From Arthrobacter sunyaminii (GTDB lineage Bacteria > Actinomycetota > Actinomycetes > Actinomycetales > Micrococcaceae): a stretch of DNA of 64,000 nt. The position numbers were made by a program, and so were the translations under genes. Location of the stretch: assembly GCF_018866305.1 (NCBI RefSeq), contig NZ_CP076456.1, positions 1,736,001 to 1,800,000 of the forward strand, written 5' to 3'. The notes beneath the pieces are model-generated. The model searched no databases and was not told the origin of the DNA. It saw nothing but the letters and a program-made list of their open reading frames with translations. Below, piece by piece: positions 1-8,518 of the stretch (its first letter is position 1; each line of letters begins with the position of its first letter).

Positions 1-2
1 TC

Positions 3-455
3 CACTACTTTCCCACCAAGCTCGAACTGCTCGTCGCGGTCCTCGGTTCCGACGTTGATGACCTGGGTGCGGACCTTGAACGGATCGAAGCAGAAGCATC
101 AGGTCTGGCGGCTATCCTGGCCTACGCCGCTGCGCTGGAGGGTGACATCGCCGACTCGTCCTACTCCACCTTCGTGAACGGTCTCCTTGGCGTTGCGGCT
201 GAGCCGTCGGTGGCGGCGATGCTCTCCGCCGAGTCCGAAACCGTGCTGGCCTTCCTTGTCCGGCATGTCGACATCGGGCAGCGCGACACATCCATCCGGC
301 GGGACGTCAGCGCACCCAAGCTGGCGGCCTGGATTGGCTGGTTGATCGACGGAGCGGCCCAAAGCGCCGTCGCCGGTCTGCCGGAACGGCCGATCCCGCT
401 GAGGGAAGCCATTCTGGCACTGACGAATTCAGGCCCTAAAGATTTGAAGCGCTGA
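3..455 (+). CDS. TetR-family transcriptional regulator, C-terminal part (5' end outside window)
   Basis: The open frame runs in from the left edge and ends at TGA 453-455. The first residues, HYFPTKLELL, match the end of the TetR helix-turn-helix (usually YYHFPSKEALL), so most of the DNA-binding domain lies outside the window. The remaining 150 or so residues are helical and fit a ligand-binding and dimerisation domain, with a short basic tail. It ends one base before the stop of prfC, which converges on it. The family is recognised only from the HTH remnant and overall helicity, so the ligand and targets are unknown. Confidence in the family is moderate. Confidence 0.6.
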   Translation, partial: HYFPTKLELLVAVLGSDVDDLGADLERIEAEASGLAAILAYAAALEGDIADSSYSTFVNGLLGVAAEPSVAAMLSAESETVLAFLVRHVDIGQRDTSIRRDVSAPKLAAWIGWLIDGAAQSAVAGLPERPIPLREAILALTNSGPKDLKR

Positions 456-2102
456 CTAGTAGCCGCGGCTGTTGGGGGATTCCGTACCAATGACGGTCAG
501 GGAGACCTCGGGGTGGTTCTTTTCCACCCGGCGCAGCGCCCACACATCATTGAAAACAGCCACGTACGCACCGTCGGTCCGCACCAAGACCTCGGCGCCG
601 TGCACGTTGGACAGGATCTCCGCGGCGTCGGCGGTGGTGAGCCTCGCCAGCGAGTAGGAGAGCTGCTCGTAGCGCATGGGCGCGTTGAAGTCCTGCGTCA
701 TGCGGTCTTCAACCACCTCGAACTGCATGGGCCCGACGGCGGCCAGCACCGGCGCCTGGTCTCCGCGCCGGTCCGAGCGCAGCACCTGGATGATGCCCTC
801 GTGCTCCAGCTGGTCGATGCCGCGGCGGAACTGCTTGTAGCGGCTGGGATCCTTGGACCGGGCCACGCGGAAGTGCTCGGGGCTGAAGAACGGAATCGGC
901 GGGTACTCCACCGGCTCCTCCACGTACAGGCTGTCACCCACGCGCAGGGCGGAGGCATTGACGAGCCCGACGACGTCGCCCGGGTAGGCCTGGTCGATCA
1001 CTTCGCGTTCGCGGCCGAACAGGTGCTGGGCGTATTTGGTGGCGAAGGTCTTGCCGGTGTTGGAGTGCGTGACCACCATGCCGCGCTCAAAAATGCCGGA
1101 GCAGACGCGGATAAAGGCGACGTGGTCGCGGTGGGCCTTGTTCATGCCGGCCTGGACCTTGAAGACAAAGCCGGAGAACGGTGCCTCGACGGGACGGAGT
1201 CCGCCGTCCTTGTCCTCGCGGGCGGAGGCCGACGGCGCCAGATCCACCAGGGCGTCCAGGATCTGCTTTACGCCGAAGTTCAATGCGGCGGAGGAGAACA
1301 GGATGGGCGTGGCCTTGGCGTTGAGGAAAGCGTCACGGTCAAATTCGCGGCCGTCAATGACCAGCTCTGCTTCGCCCAGGGAGTCCTCCCACACGTCGCC
1401 TTCGCGGGCGAGGGCGTCCTCGGGGCTGAGGTGTTCTTCCTTGGCCAGGGACGCGCCGGAGTTCTGCCGTTCAAAGTGGACGTATTCGTCCTTCTGCAGG
1501 TCCCAGACACCGCGGAAGTCGCCGGCAATGCCGACAGCCCAGGTCAGGGGCATGGGGGTGAGTCCGGTGCGTTCGGTGATTTCGTCCATCAGGGCCAGCG
1601 GATCCAGGCCCGGGCGGTCCCACTTGTTGATCACGGTGATGATCGGCAGGTTGCGGGCGCGGCAGACCTCGAACAGCTTCATGGTCTGTGTTTCCAGGCC
1701 CTTGGCTGCGTCCACCAGCATGACGGCGCAGTCGACGGCGGCCAGCACGCGGTAGGTGTCCTCGGAGAAGTCGGCGTGGCCCGGGGTGTCGAGCAGGTTG
1801 ATCACGGTGTCCCGGTACGCGAACTGCAGCGCCGTGGAGCTGATGGAAATGCCGCGGTCCTTTTCCATCTGCATCCAGTCGGAAACCGTCTCGCGGCGGT
1901 TTTCCTTGCCGTTGGTGGCACCGGCTGTGCCGATCACGCGGGCGTGCAGCGCCAGAGCCTCCGTGAGCGTGGACTTACCGGCGTCGGGGTGCGAGATCAC
2001 CGCAAAGGTGCGGCGGCGGGAGGACTCGCGGACAATCGCCGCAGTCGCTTTGCCGGCCGGACTGGTGGTGGCGCTGACGGTGGGCTGAACCTGTAAGGAC
2101 AC
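456..2102 (-). CDS. prfC: Peptide chain release factor 3
   Basis: A translational GTPase that removes RF1/RF2 from the ribosome after peptide release. The 548 residues are the usual length. Residues 37-45 (SHPDAGKST) form the P-loop, DTPGH at 105-109 is G3, and NKWD at 159-162 is G4. The SDWMQMEKDRGISI switch-I segment is typical of RF3 rather than EF-G. The start is GTG at 2102, with an AGCGGAG-like ribosome site just upstream. The first 30 residues are an actinobacterial-type extension before the GTPase domain. A perfect palindrome lies 57-74 bases upstream (see finding). Identity is very likely. Confidence 0.95.
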   Translation of the reverse strand: MSLQVQPTVSATTSPAGKATAAIVRESSRRRTFAVISHPDAGKSTLTEALALHARVIGTAGATNGKENRRETVSDWMQMEKDRGISISSTALQFAYRDTVINLLDTPGHADFSEDTYRVLAAVDCAVMLVDAAKGLETQTMKLFEVCRARNLPIITVINKWDRPGLDPLALMDEITERTGLTPMPLTWAVGIAGDFRGVWDLQKDEYVHFERQNSGASLAKEEHLSPEDALAREGDVWEDSLGEAELVIDGREFDRDAFLNAKATPILFSSAALNFGVKQILDALVDLAPSASAREDKDGGLRPVEAPFSGFVFKVQAGMNKAHRDHVAFIRVCSGIFERGMVVTHSNTGKTFATKYAQHLFGREREVIDQAYPGDVVGLVNASALRVGDSLYVEEPVEYPPIPFFSPEHFRVARSKDPSRYKQFRRGIDQLEHEGIIQVLRSDRRGDQAPVLAAVGPMQFEVVEDRMTQDFNAPMRYEQLSYSLARLTTADAAEILSNVHGAEVLVRTDGAYVAVFNDVWALRRVEKNHPEVSLTVIGTESPNSRGY

Positions 2103-2453
2103 TCCGCTGCTTTCACGTGTGGTGGGATGCGGCCGCAGGATGAAACGCCCGCGGCGGTGCTGTCATTAATGACAGCCTTTCCATTCTAGCCGTTCGCCTC
2201 TGCCCTCCGGACTGTGCAGTACCCATCCCCCCGGTTGCGGCCGGCGCTCGCCTGCCGCGCAGTTCCAGCCGGACCGGATGCGCGAGTGCCCGGATCCGAA
2301 CAGCATCGGTGAGCACCTGCTCGCCCGACAAGCTTCCGGTGCGGCGGCGCAGGCGCGTCCGCAGGACGCATACCGCTGGATTGGTGCCCGCGTGGGCTGC
2401 ATCACCTAGGGTGGTGGAAAACACAGCAATTTCCCGACGAAAGGCCTGTTCCC
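2103..2453. other. Intergenic region between prfC and the thiolase gene
   Basis: This 351-base divergent intergenic stretch holds the 18-bp palindrome and a TAGAAT box for prfC. No frame in it has a convincing start, ribosome site or recognisable protein. A thiolase promoter must lie near its right end, but I see no clear -35/-10 pair. Confidence 0.5.
2159..2176. promoter_or_regulatory. 18-bp perfect palindrome in the prfC upstream region
   Basis: GCTGTCATTAATGACAGC is its own reverse complement and is AT-rich in its centre. On the minus strand a TAGAAT box (2188-2183) sits just upstream, so the palindrome would cover the transcription start of prfC. Size and symmetry fit a dimeric repressor operator, but the protein is unknown. 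Confidence 0.5.
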
Positions 2454-3620
2454 GTGGCTGAAGCATTTATTATTGACGCCGTCCGCACTCCCGTTGGCCG
2501 GCGAAACGGAGGACTGAGCAAAGTCCACCCCGCCGACATGGCCGCCCATGTCATCGCCGAAACCGTGCGTCGCACCGGGATCGATTCCGCAGAGTTTGAT
2601 GAAGTTATCCTCGGCGCCATTGACCAGGTGGGTCCGCAGGCCATGGACATTGCCCGCACCTCCTGGCTGGCCGCCGGATTGTCCGAGCGTGTGCCCGGCA
2701 CCACGGTGGAGCGCCAGTGCGGCTCCGGGCAGCAGGCGGTGTCCTACGCAGCGCAGGCCGTGATGAGCGGAACCAGTGATTTGGTCCTGGCCGGCGGAGT
2801 ACAGAGCATGTCCTCCATTCCGATTTCCTTTGCCAACAGCGCGGCCCGGGAACTGGGCTTTCCGGATCCCTTTACCGGGTCCGCCGGCTGGGCTGAGCGG
2901 TACGGGGACCAGAAGGTCTCCCAGTTCATCGGCGCCGAAATGATGGTGGACAAGTGGGGCCTGACCCGTTCCGAAATGGAGGACTTCGCCGTCGAATCCC
3001 ACGTCCGGGCGCTCGCAGCCCAGGCACAGGGCCGCTTTGACCGCGAAATCCTGCCGCTGAACGGAATCACCGCCGACGAGGGTCCCCGGGAACCGAACCG
3101 CGCCAAGATCGAGTCACTCGCTCCGCTGTCCGACGGCGGCCGGCTTACCGCCGCCACGTCGTCGCAGATTTCCGACGCCGCCGCCGTCCTGCTGCTGGCC
3201 TCCGAAGATGCCGTACGCCGCTACGGGCTCAAGCCGCGCGCCCGCATCCATTCCATTTCCGCCCGCGGTGACGATCCCATCATGATGCTCAGCGCCCCCA
3301 TCGAAGCCACCCGGCATGCCCTGGGCCGGAGCGGGATGAGCCTGGACGAGATTGACCTGCTGGAAATCAACGAGGCCTTCGCGTCGGTGGTGCTGGCCTG
3401 GCAGCGGGAACTCGATGTGGACATGGACAAGGTGAATGTCAACGGCGGCGGCATCTCCCTGGGGCACCCGATCGGTGCCACCGGTGCCCGGATCATGACA
3501 ACCCTGCTGCATGAACTCGAGCGCACCGGCGGCCGCTACGGCCTCCAGACCATGTGCGAGGGCGGCGGCCAGGCCAACGTCACCATTATCGAACGGCTGG
3601 ATGAGGGCTTCCGGCTGTAG
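2454..3620 (+). CDS. Acetyl-CoA acetyltransferase / thiolase family protein
   Basis: A thiolase of 388 residues that condenses or cleaves acyl-CoA thioesters. The nucleophilic cysteine is Cys89 in VERQCGSGQQ. NEAF near residue 307, GHPIGATGAR with the catalytic histidine near 340, and MCEGGGQAN with the second cysteine near 375 complete the active site. The start is GTG at 2454. The gene stands alone, without hydratase or dehydrogenase partners, so whether it works in fatty-acid degradation, acetoacetyl-CoA formation or steroid side-chain breakdown cannot be read from context. The MCEGGGQ version of the last motif is common in actinobacterial FadA-type thiolases. Confidence 0.92.
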   Translation: MAEAFIIDAVRTPVGRRNGGLSKVHPADMAAHVIAETVRRTGIDSAEFDEVILGAIDQVGPQAMDIARTSWLAAGLSERVPGTTVERQCGSGQQAVSYAAQAVMSGTSDLVLAGGVQSMSSIPISFANSAARELGFPDPFTGSAGWAERYGDQKVSQFIGAEMMVDKWGLTRSEMEDFAVESHVRALAAQAQGRFDREILPLNGITADEGPREPNRAKIESLAPLSDGGRLTAATSSQISDAAAVLLLASEDAVRRYGLKPRARIHSISARGDDPIMMLSAPIEATRHALGRSGMSLDEIDLLEINEAFASVVLAWQRELDVDMDKVNVNGGGISLGHPIGATGARIMTTLLHELERTGGRYGLQTMCEGGGQANVTIIERLDEGFRL

Positions 3621-3680
3621 GACCCTTCCTGCGCGAGAAGTAACGGAAGGGCCGCCGGCTGGCGCCGATGACGGCATCAG

Positions 3681-3703
3681 TTGACAAGTGACTCGTGTCA
3701 CTT
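3681..3703 (+). promoter_or_regulatory. TTGACA element overlapped by a perfect inverted repeat
   Basis: TTGACA (3681-3686) could be a -35 box for the operon starting at 3798. Overlapping it, AAGTGAC (3686-3692) and GTCACTT (3697-3703) form a perfect 7-bp inverted repeat with a 4-base centre. This looks like an operator covering the promoter. No good -10 is visible at 17 bases, so the promoter assignment is tentative. Confidence 0.4.
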
Positions 3704-3735
3704 CCACACTGGTGTTGTCTAATAAGCACCAATTG

Positions 3736-3780
3736 TTTACCCAGTGGCCGTGCTGTTCCCCGGTACGGCCACTGGGTAAA
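3736..3780 (+). promoter_or_regulatory. Large leader hairpin: 16-bp perfect inverted repeat
   Basis: TTTACCCAGTGGCCGT (3736-3751) and its exact reverse complement (3765-3780) flank a 13-base loop. The right arm ends 17 bases before the ATG of the NTF2-like gene. No T-tract follows, so it is not an ordinary terminator. It could be an RNA structure acting on translation or mRNA stability, or a long-spaced operator. Confidence 0.7.
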
Positions 3781-3797
3781 GCGCCGGAAGGACCGTC

Positions 3798-4292
3798 ATG
3801 AATTCCCACCAGCAGGTCAACCAGCTGACCGAACGGGAGGTCCTCGCTGCGGCGGCGGAGCTCGTTGCCGCATTCTCCCGAACGGACACACGGGCGTACT
3901 TCGCGGCGTTTTCACCCGAGGCCACGTTCATTTTTCACCCTGAAGCGCAGCGCCTTGAAAGCCGGAGCGAGTATGAGGACCTCTGGAACGGCTGGCTCGC
4001 CGACGGCTGGTCCGTGACGGGCTGCGAAAGCACCGACGCACGGGTACAGCTCTGCGGCACGAGCGCCATCTTCAGCCATACGGTGAACACCACCACCCGC
4101 GTGGGGGAGATTACGGAAACGCTTCGGGAACGGGAAACCATAGTGTTTACCCGCCAAGGCAGCCGCATCCTGGCCGTTCACGAGCACCTGTCCACGGCGC
4201 CTTCCGGTGCAGCGGAATCCTCCGCCGCGTCTGCCGCCGCCTCGTCCTCCACCCCCGAAGCCGGCGTCGTTGCCTCCGGCACGGCAGCCTAA
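3798..4292 (+). CDS. Nuclear transport factor 2 (SnoaL/DUF4440)-like protein
   Basis: This 164-residue protein has one NTF2-like alpha+beta cone domain (about residues 10-135) and an Ala/Ser-rich tail. A helix pair followed by FSPEATFIFHPE, the DLWNGWL segment, and the final strands RETIVFTRQGSRILAVHEHLS match stand-alone DUF4440/SnoaL_3 proteins, which bind or turn over small molecules. A GGAAGGA ribosome site precedes ATG 3798. It is the first gene of an apparent operon with an NCS1 permease (13 bases downstream) and a cyclase-family hydrolase, so it may act on or sense the same imported compound. The substrate is unknown. Confidence 0.75.
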   Translation: MNSHQQVNQLTEREVLAAAAELVAAFSRTDTRAYFAAFSPEATFIFHPEAQRLESRSEYEDLWNGWLADGWSVTGCESTDARVQLCGTSAIFSHTVNTTTRVGEITETLRERETIVFTRQGSRILAVHEHLSTAPSGAAESSAASAAASSSTPEAGVVASGTAA

Positions 4293-4304
4293 GGCCGGCC
4301 CGCC

Positions 4305-5753
4305 ATGTCATCATTTGAGGCCAACGCCGGCCGCCCAGCGAAAACCGCCGCCGGAACAAACCGTCCCTCCGCCTGGTCCCGGCTGTCCCGCCGGCTGGAC
4401 GAAGATTCCGAGGGCTACGGTCCGATCCGGGGAACCCTGGGCACCGGGCGGATCGGCATGATCTGGCTTGCCGCCAACCTGGTGGTGACCACCCTCTTGA
4501 CCGGCACCCTGTTTGTTCCCGGCGTCACCTGGCCCACAGCCGTGGGCATGATCGTGCTGGGGACCGTAATCGGTGCCGCTGTTCTGGTGCTGATCGGCAA
4601 CATGGGTACCCGCACCGGCCTGCCGACCATGTCCCTGTCCAAAGGTGCCTTCGGACTGCGCGGGTCTTTCCTGGCCGTGGCCGCAAACGTCGTGATCCTC
4701 ATGGGATGGAGCTGGGTACAGGCCATGCTCGCGGGCGTCACGGTCAACTTCCTGGTGGAGCGGTCCACCGGGTTCTCCTCGCCGATCCTGTTCTCCGTCC
4801 TGTGCCAGCTGCTGGTCGTGTCCCTGGCCATCTTTGGGCACAAGGGCATTGCCCGGGTGGAGCCGTGGCTGGCACTGGTGATCCTGGCGATCATGGGCTA
4901 CATCTTCACGGTTTCCTTCACCACCTTCCCGCTGGCAGACTTCGCTGCGATTAAAGCTGATCCCGCAGCCGGCTGGTCGGCGGTCGCGGTGCTCGACGTC
5001 GTCATTGCCACCGCAGTCTCCTGGACCGTGCTGTCCGCCGAATTCAACCGGCTGGCCAGGACTCAGGCGGCAGGCGTGGCTGGCTCCGCCGTCGGCTACC
5101 TGCTTTCCACCGTCCTGGCAATGGTGCTGGGCGCCACCGCCATTGGCTATGTGGTGCTCGACGGCGGGGAAGCCGTGGGCTTTGAGCCGGCAGTCATTGT
5201 GGGAGTCTTCGGTGCCCCGCTCGCCGTCGTCATTTTCCTCTCCGTGATGGCCACCAACACGATGGTCGTCTACGGGATGGTGTCCTCGGTGGTGAACATG
5301 GTTCCGTCGCGGAAAATCCGTTTCCTTCCCACGGCGCTCATCCTGGGTGCCGTGTCGATCCTCGGTTCGACCTGGCTGGGTCTGCTGGACAGCTTCACGT
5401 CCTTCCTCACGGTCATTGGATCACTGTTCATCCCCGTCTTCGCCGTGATGATTGCCGACTACTACCTGGTGAACAAGTCCTCCTACAGTGCAGACATCCT
5501 TCGCGCCCGCGGCGGCCGCTACTGGTTCCGGGGCGGATTCAACGTGCCGGCCCTGGTGACCTGGCTGCTGGGCGCAGCCGTCTCGCTGCTGCTCACCTAT
5601 GCCGTTGCCAGCCCGGTGGGTGCGACCATTCCAACCTTCCTGTTCAGCTTTGCCCTGTACTGGGGATGGTGTGCCGCAGGGGGCAGACGCGTCTCGGGTT
5701 CACCCGTGTCCCTGCACCTGAGCGAGGCTGAGCCCGAGCATGCAGGCAGTTGA
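4305..5753 (+). CDS. NCS1-family permease (cytosine/purine/hydantoin type)
   Basis: A polytopic membrane protein of 482 residues with about twelve hydrophobic segments. It belongs to the nucleobase:cation symporter-1 group, which takes up purines, cytosine, hydantoins, allantoin or related rings with H+ or Na+. The N-terminus is hydrophilic and contains GYGPIRGTLGTGR. The membrane core carries TRTGLPTMSLSKGAFGLRG, the characteristic NCS1 helix-1/2 region. The cyclase-family gene starts inside its last codons (14-base overlap), which indicates translational coupling. The pairing with a ring-amide hydrolase suggests uptake of a heterocycle that is then opened. The substrate cannot be assigned. 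Confidence 0.88.
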   Translation: MSSFEANAGRPAKTAAGTNRPSAWSRLSRRLDEDSEGYGPIRGTLGTGRIGMIWLAANLVVTTLLTGTLFVPGVTWPTAVGMIVLGTVIGAAVLVLIGNMGTRTGLPTMSLSKGAFGLRGSFLAVAANVVILMGWSWVQAMLAGVTVNFLVERSTGFSSPILFSVLCQLLVVSLAIFGHKGIARVEPWLALVILAIMGYIFTVSFTTFPLADFAAIKADPAAGWSAVAVLDVVIATAVSWTVLSAEFNRLARTQAAGVAGSAVGYLLSTVLAMVLGATAIGYVVLDGGEAVGFEPAVIVGVFGAPLAVVIFLSVMATNTMVVYGMVSSVVNMVPSRKIRFLPTALILGAVSILGSTWLGLLDSFTSFLTVIGSLFIPVFAVMIADYYLVNKSSYSADILRARGGRYWFRGGFNVPALVTWLLGAAVSLLLTYAVASPVGATIPTFLFSFALYWGWCAAGGRRVSGSPVSLHLSEAEPEHAGS

Positions 5754-6396
5754 CCTCAGCCACCCGGTGGTCACCGGCATGCAGGTTTTCCCCGGTGACC
5801 CCGGGGTGTTCCTGAGGAACGCCGCCTCAGTGGAGCAGGATGGTTTCCAAGTTGCCGAATTGCACTTGGGAAGCCATACCGGAACACACCTGGATGCACC
5901 GCTGCACACGGTTCCGGGAGGGGCCGGGGTGGACCGGCTTCCCCTGGAGACGCTGATGGGACCGGCCCGGATTATTCCGGTGGCGGAACCGGCCGAATAC
6001 GGGTGCATCCGGTGGCAGGACGTTGCCGGGGGCATGCATGGCCTCGCTCCCGGCACGATCGTCCTTTTCCGCACCGGCTGGTCCTCCTGCTTCAATACGC
6101 CCCGCTATCTGCGGCATCCGTTTTTTGAAGCGGAGATTGCCGTCCGACTGCTGGCCGCGGGCGTCCGCACGGTGGGTGTGGATACCCTGAATCCCGATCC
6201 CACTCCGGCACCCGGTTCCAGCGGACCGGTGGACCTTCCCTTCCATGACGAGTTCCTGGGAGCGGGCGGGGCCATCATCGAAAACCTGACCAATTTGGAT
6301 GCCGTGACCTGGACGGACCCCTGGTTTTCGGCGCTTCCGCTGCGGCTGTCAGAGGTGGACGGCTCACCTGTGCGGGCAGCAGCTTTCCAGCTCTGA
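5740..6396 (+). CDS. Cyclase family protein (kynurenine formamidase/isatin hydrolase-like metal hydrolase)
   Basis: This 218-residue protein carries the PF04199 metal motif HxGTHxDxPxH exactly (His46, Gly48-Thr49-His50, Asp52, Pro54, His56). Members hydrolyse amides or lactams, for example N-formylkynurenine or isatin, usually with Mn or Zn. DLSHPVVTGMQVFPGD at the N-terminus and VGVDTLNPD near residue 145 are further family marks. The start at 5740 lies inside the permease gene. No kynurenine-pathway genes are nearby, so the partner permease is the best guide: it probably opens a ring compound imported by that protein. Confidence 0.85.
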   Translation: MQAVDLSHPVVTGMQVFPGDPGVFLRNAASVEQDGFQVAELHLGSHTGTHLDAPLHTVPGGAGVDRLPLETLMGPARIIPVAEPAEYGCIRWQDVAGGMHGLAPGTIVLFRTGWSSCFNTPRYLRHPFFEAEIAVRLLAAGVRTVGVDTLNPDPTPAPGSSGPVDLPFHDEFLGAGGAIIENLTNLDAVTWTDPWFSALPLRLSEVDGSPVRAAAFQL

Positions 6397-6446
6397 GAAT
6401 CGGGGGGGCTGATCCGGACCGGTGCTCCGGGAAACATGCGGCTGTC

Positions 6447-7046
6447 TCAGACCAGCCCGGCGGACCAGCGCAGCCGCAGGCTCTCCTCCAATTCCTGCTC
6501 GGCGATCCGCCGGCCAATCTCGGCCAGCTGATCCTGGAGCAGTGGAATCCAGCGGTTCTCCACGGCACGCTGCCGGGTGCGGGTGGCGAGCAGTTCCCGG
6601 GACACCAGGAGCAGAGCCCGTTCGGTGCCCGCCGCAGTGACCGCGGCCTGCAGGGCCTCCCGATGCGCTGCGGCGGCATAGGCCAGAGCTGAACTCCCGC
6701 CGGTTGGCGACGGATCGGGGAGCAGGCACTCGGCATCCTGCGGATAGGAAATCCCCATGGCGCCGCCCCACCGAACCGTTACCCGCGCGGGGTTATCCGG
6801 TGCTGCCTCCATGATGCGGTCATCACCATCCAAACCCGCAGCACGCTGCAGCCACACGGCCGCCCGGCGGGCCTGCTCCTGCCACGCGAGGCGGGCGGCA
6901 TCTGCCTCCTCCTGCAGCCCGTCGATCGCGAGCCGGAGAATCCGCTGCTTGCGGTCCAGCAGTTCGGCGCCCCGGGTGGCAGTGGCCAGGCGGCGCTCGA
7001 CGTCGGCCTTGTCAGCCCGGCTGCCGGTGCTGCGGAACCCGCTCAC
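6447..7046 (-). CDS. ntpD: V/A-type ATPase subunit D (central stalk)
   Basis: The D subunit forms the long coiled-coil rotor shaft inside the A3B3 head. At 199 residues it is near the usual size. The N-terminal helix contains the DRKQRILRLAIDGLQEE pattern, and the C-terminal helix has LAEIGRRIAEQELEE, giving the two antiparallel helices of this family. The GTG start overlaps the stop of subunit B by 4 bases. It is the last gene of the operon, ending 51 bases from the convergent cyclase-family gene with no clear terminator between. Confidence 0.88.
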   Translation of the reverse strand: MSGFRSTGSRADKADVERRLATATRGAELLDRKQRILRLAIDGLQEEADAARLAWQEQARRAAVWLQRAAGLDGDDRIMEAAPDNPARVTVRWGGAMGISYPQDAECLLPDPSPTGGSSALAYAAAAHREALQAAVTAAGTERALLLVSRELLATRTRQRAVENRWIPLLQDQLAEIGRRIAEQELEESLRLRWSAGLV

Positions 7047-8518
7047 AGCGAAGCACCGCCTTCGGGGCCGGGCAGATATTTGTCCAGGAACTCGGCGGAC
7101 AACATGTTCAGCTCCCGCCGGGGCAGCAGCGACAAAGCCTGCCAGGCGCGTGCCATGGTTTCGTCGAAAGTCCGCAGCTCGTCCCTGCCCTGGTTGAGCA
7201 GGTCATGCTCCACCACGTTGCGGAACTCAATGTAGGCGTTATCGGTCTCGCTCAGGGCTGCCGTGCCCACCAGTTCGGCCAGCTCCGCGGCGGACCGCGC
7301 ACGGGCCATCGCCGAGAGAATCTGGGCGGCCACGTCCAGGTGATCCTCCCGGGTGCGGCCTTTCCCCGCGCCGCTGCGCATCAGACGGGACAACGAGGAC
7401 AGCTCATCCACCGGAGGGTAAATGCCCCGCGCGTCGACGTCCGGATCCAGGACCACCTGGCCCTCGGTGATGTAACCCGTGAGGTCGGGAACGGGATGGG
7501 TGATGTCCCCGGCCGGCATGGTCAGCACCGGCACTATGGTCACCGAGCCTTCCCTGCCCTGCACCCGGCCGCAGCGCTCATAGAGCGTCGCCAGATCGCT
7601 GTACAGGTAGCCGGGATAGCCGCGCCGGGCCGGAATCTCCCGCCGGGCAGCGGAGACTTCGCGGACTGCTTCGGCATAACTGGTCATGTCCGACATGACC
7701 ACCAGCACGTCCGAGCCGTGGTCATACGCCAGGGACTCGGCCACGGTCAGGGCAATGCGGGGAGTGAGGATGCGTTCGATCACCGGATCATCGGCGGCGT
7801 TCAGGAGCAGCACCAGCTCACCGGCGGCGGAGCGTTCCTCCAGCCGGTCCCGGATAAAGGCAATGTCCGCGTGCGTCATGCCCATGGCTGCAAACACCAC
7901 CCGGAACGCCCGCCCGGAGGAGGTGGTGGCCTGTGCGGCAATCTGCGTCGCCAGGGTGAGGTGGGGCAGGCCGGGAACCGAGAAGATCGGCAGTTTTTGT
8001 CCCCGGACCAGAGTGGTCAGGGCATCGATGGCTGAGATGCCCGTAAGCACCGGATCCTGGGGAGGCTCGCGGTACACGGGGTTCAGCGGCCAGCCGCCCA
8101 CCGGCATGGGCGTTCCTCCGGTCACCGGGGGGCCGCCGTCGAGCGGTTCACCGCGCCCGTTGCATACCCGGCCAAGCCAGCCGGGGCCTGCGGGAACCGC
8201 CAGCGGGCGGCCCGAGAAACGGATCTCAATGCCGCCCAGTGACATGCCCTCGGTGCCCTCGAGCACCTGCAGGGTGGTTTCATCCCCGTCCACCTCAAGC
8301 ACGAGACCATGCCGGTCCGGCTGGCCGCTGACCGCAACGGTGGCGAACTCGTCCCAGCCCACCCCCTCGGCATCGCCCAGCACCAGCAACGGTCCGCGCA
8401 GCTCCCGCACACCGCTGTGCCCCACGCCGGGAATGGCGGAGGCCGGCACCGGGCCGGCGGCATTGGTGTCCGTGGAGCCGGCCGGCACCGGATTTGCCCT
8501 GCTGTCATGTGCCGCCAT
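7043..8518 (-). CDS. ntpB: V/A-type ATPase subunit B
   Basis: The non-catalytic nucleotide-site subunit, which alternates with A in the head. It is 491 residues long. It has no P-loop, as expected for B. SDMTSYAEAVREVSAARREIPARRGYPGYLYSDLA is diagnostic when read in two halves (SDMTSYAEAVREVS and IPARRGYPGYLYSDLA), as is ITEGQVVLDPDVDARGIYPP. The frame stays open far upstream, but the start is placed at ATG 8518, with GGGAGG six bases upstream and a 14-base overlap with the end of subunit A. The first 40 residues form a loosely conserved extension. Confidence 0.93.
   Translation of the reverse strand: MAAHDSRANPVPAGSTDTNAAGPVPASAIPGVGHSGVRELRGPLLVLGDAEGVGWDEFATVAVSGQPDRHGLVLEVDGDETTLQVLEGTEGMSLGGIEIRFSGRPLAVPAGPGWLGRVCNGRGEPLDGGPPVTGGTPMPVGGWPLNPVYREPPQDPVLTGISAIDALTTLVRGQKLPIFSVPGLPHLTLATQIAAQATTSSGRAFRVVFAAMGMTHADIAFIRDRLEERSAAGELVLLLNAADDPVIERILTPRIALTVAESLAYDHGSDVLVVMSDMTSYAEAVREVSAARREIPARRGYPGYLYSDLATLYERCGRVQGREGSVTIVPVLTMPAGDITHPVPDLTGYITEGQVVLDPDVDARGIYPPVDELSSLSRLMRSGAGKGRTREDHLDVAAQILSAMARARSAAELAELVGTAALSETDNAYIEFRNVVEHDLLNQGRDELRTFDETMARAWQALSLLPRRELNMLSAEFLDKYLPGPEGGASL

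Noticed and set aside
513..2096. Long plus-strand reading frame of 527 codons opposite prfC
   Set aside because: It is an antisense frame of a high-GC gene. Its protein is rich in Gly, His and Val, has no known motif, and runs over the full RF3 sequence.
3623..3651. CCCTTCC/GGAAGGG hairpin after the thiolase gene
   Set aside because: The stem has only 7 pairs with a 15-base loop and no T-tract, which is too weak to call a terminator.
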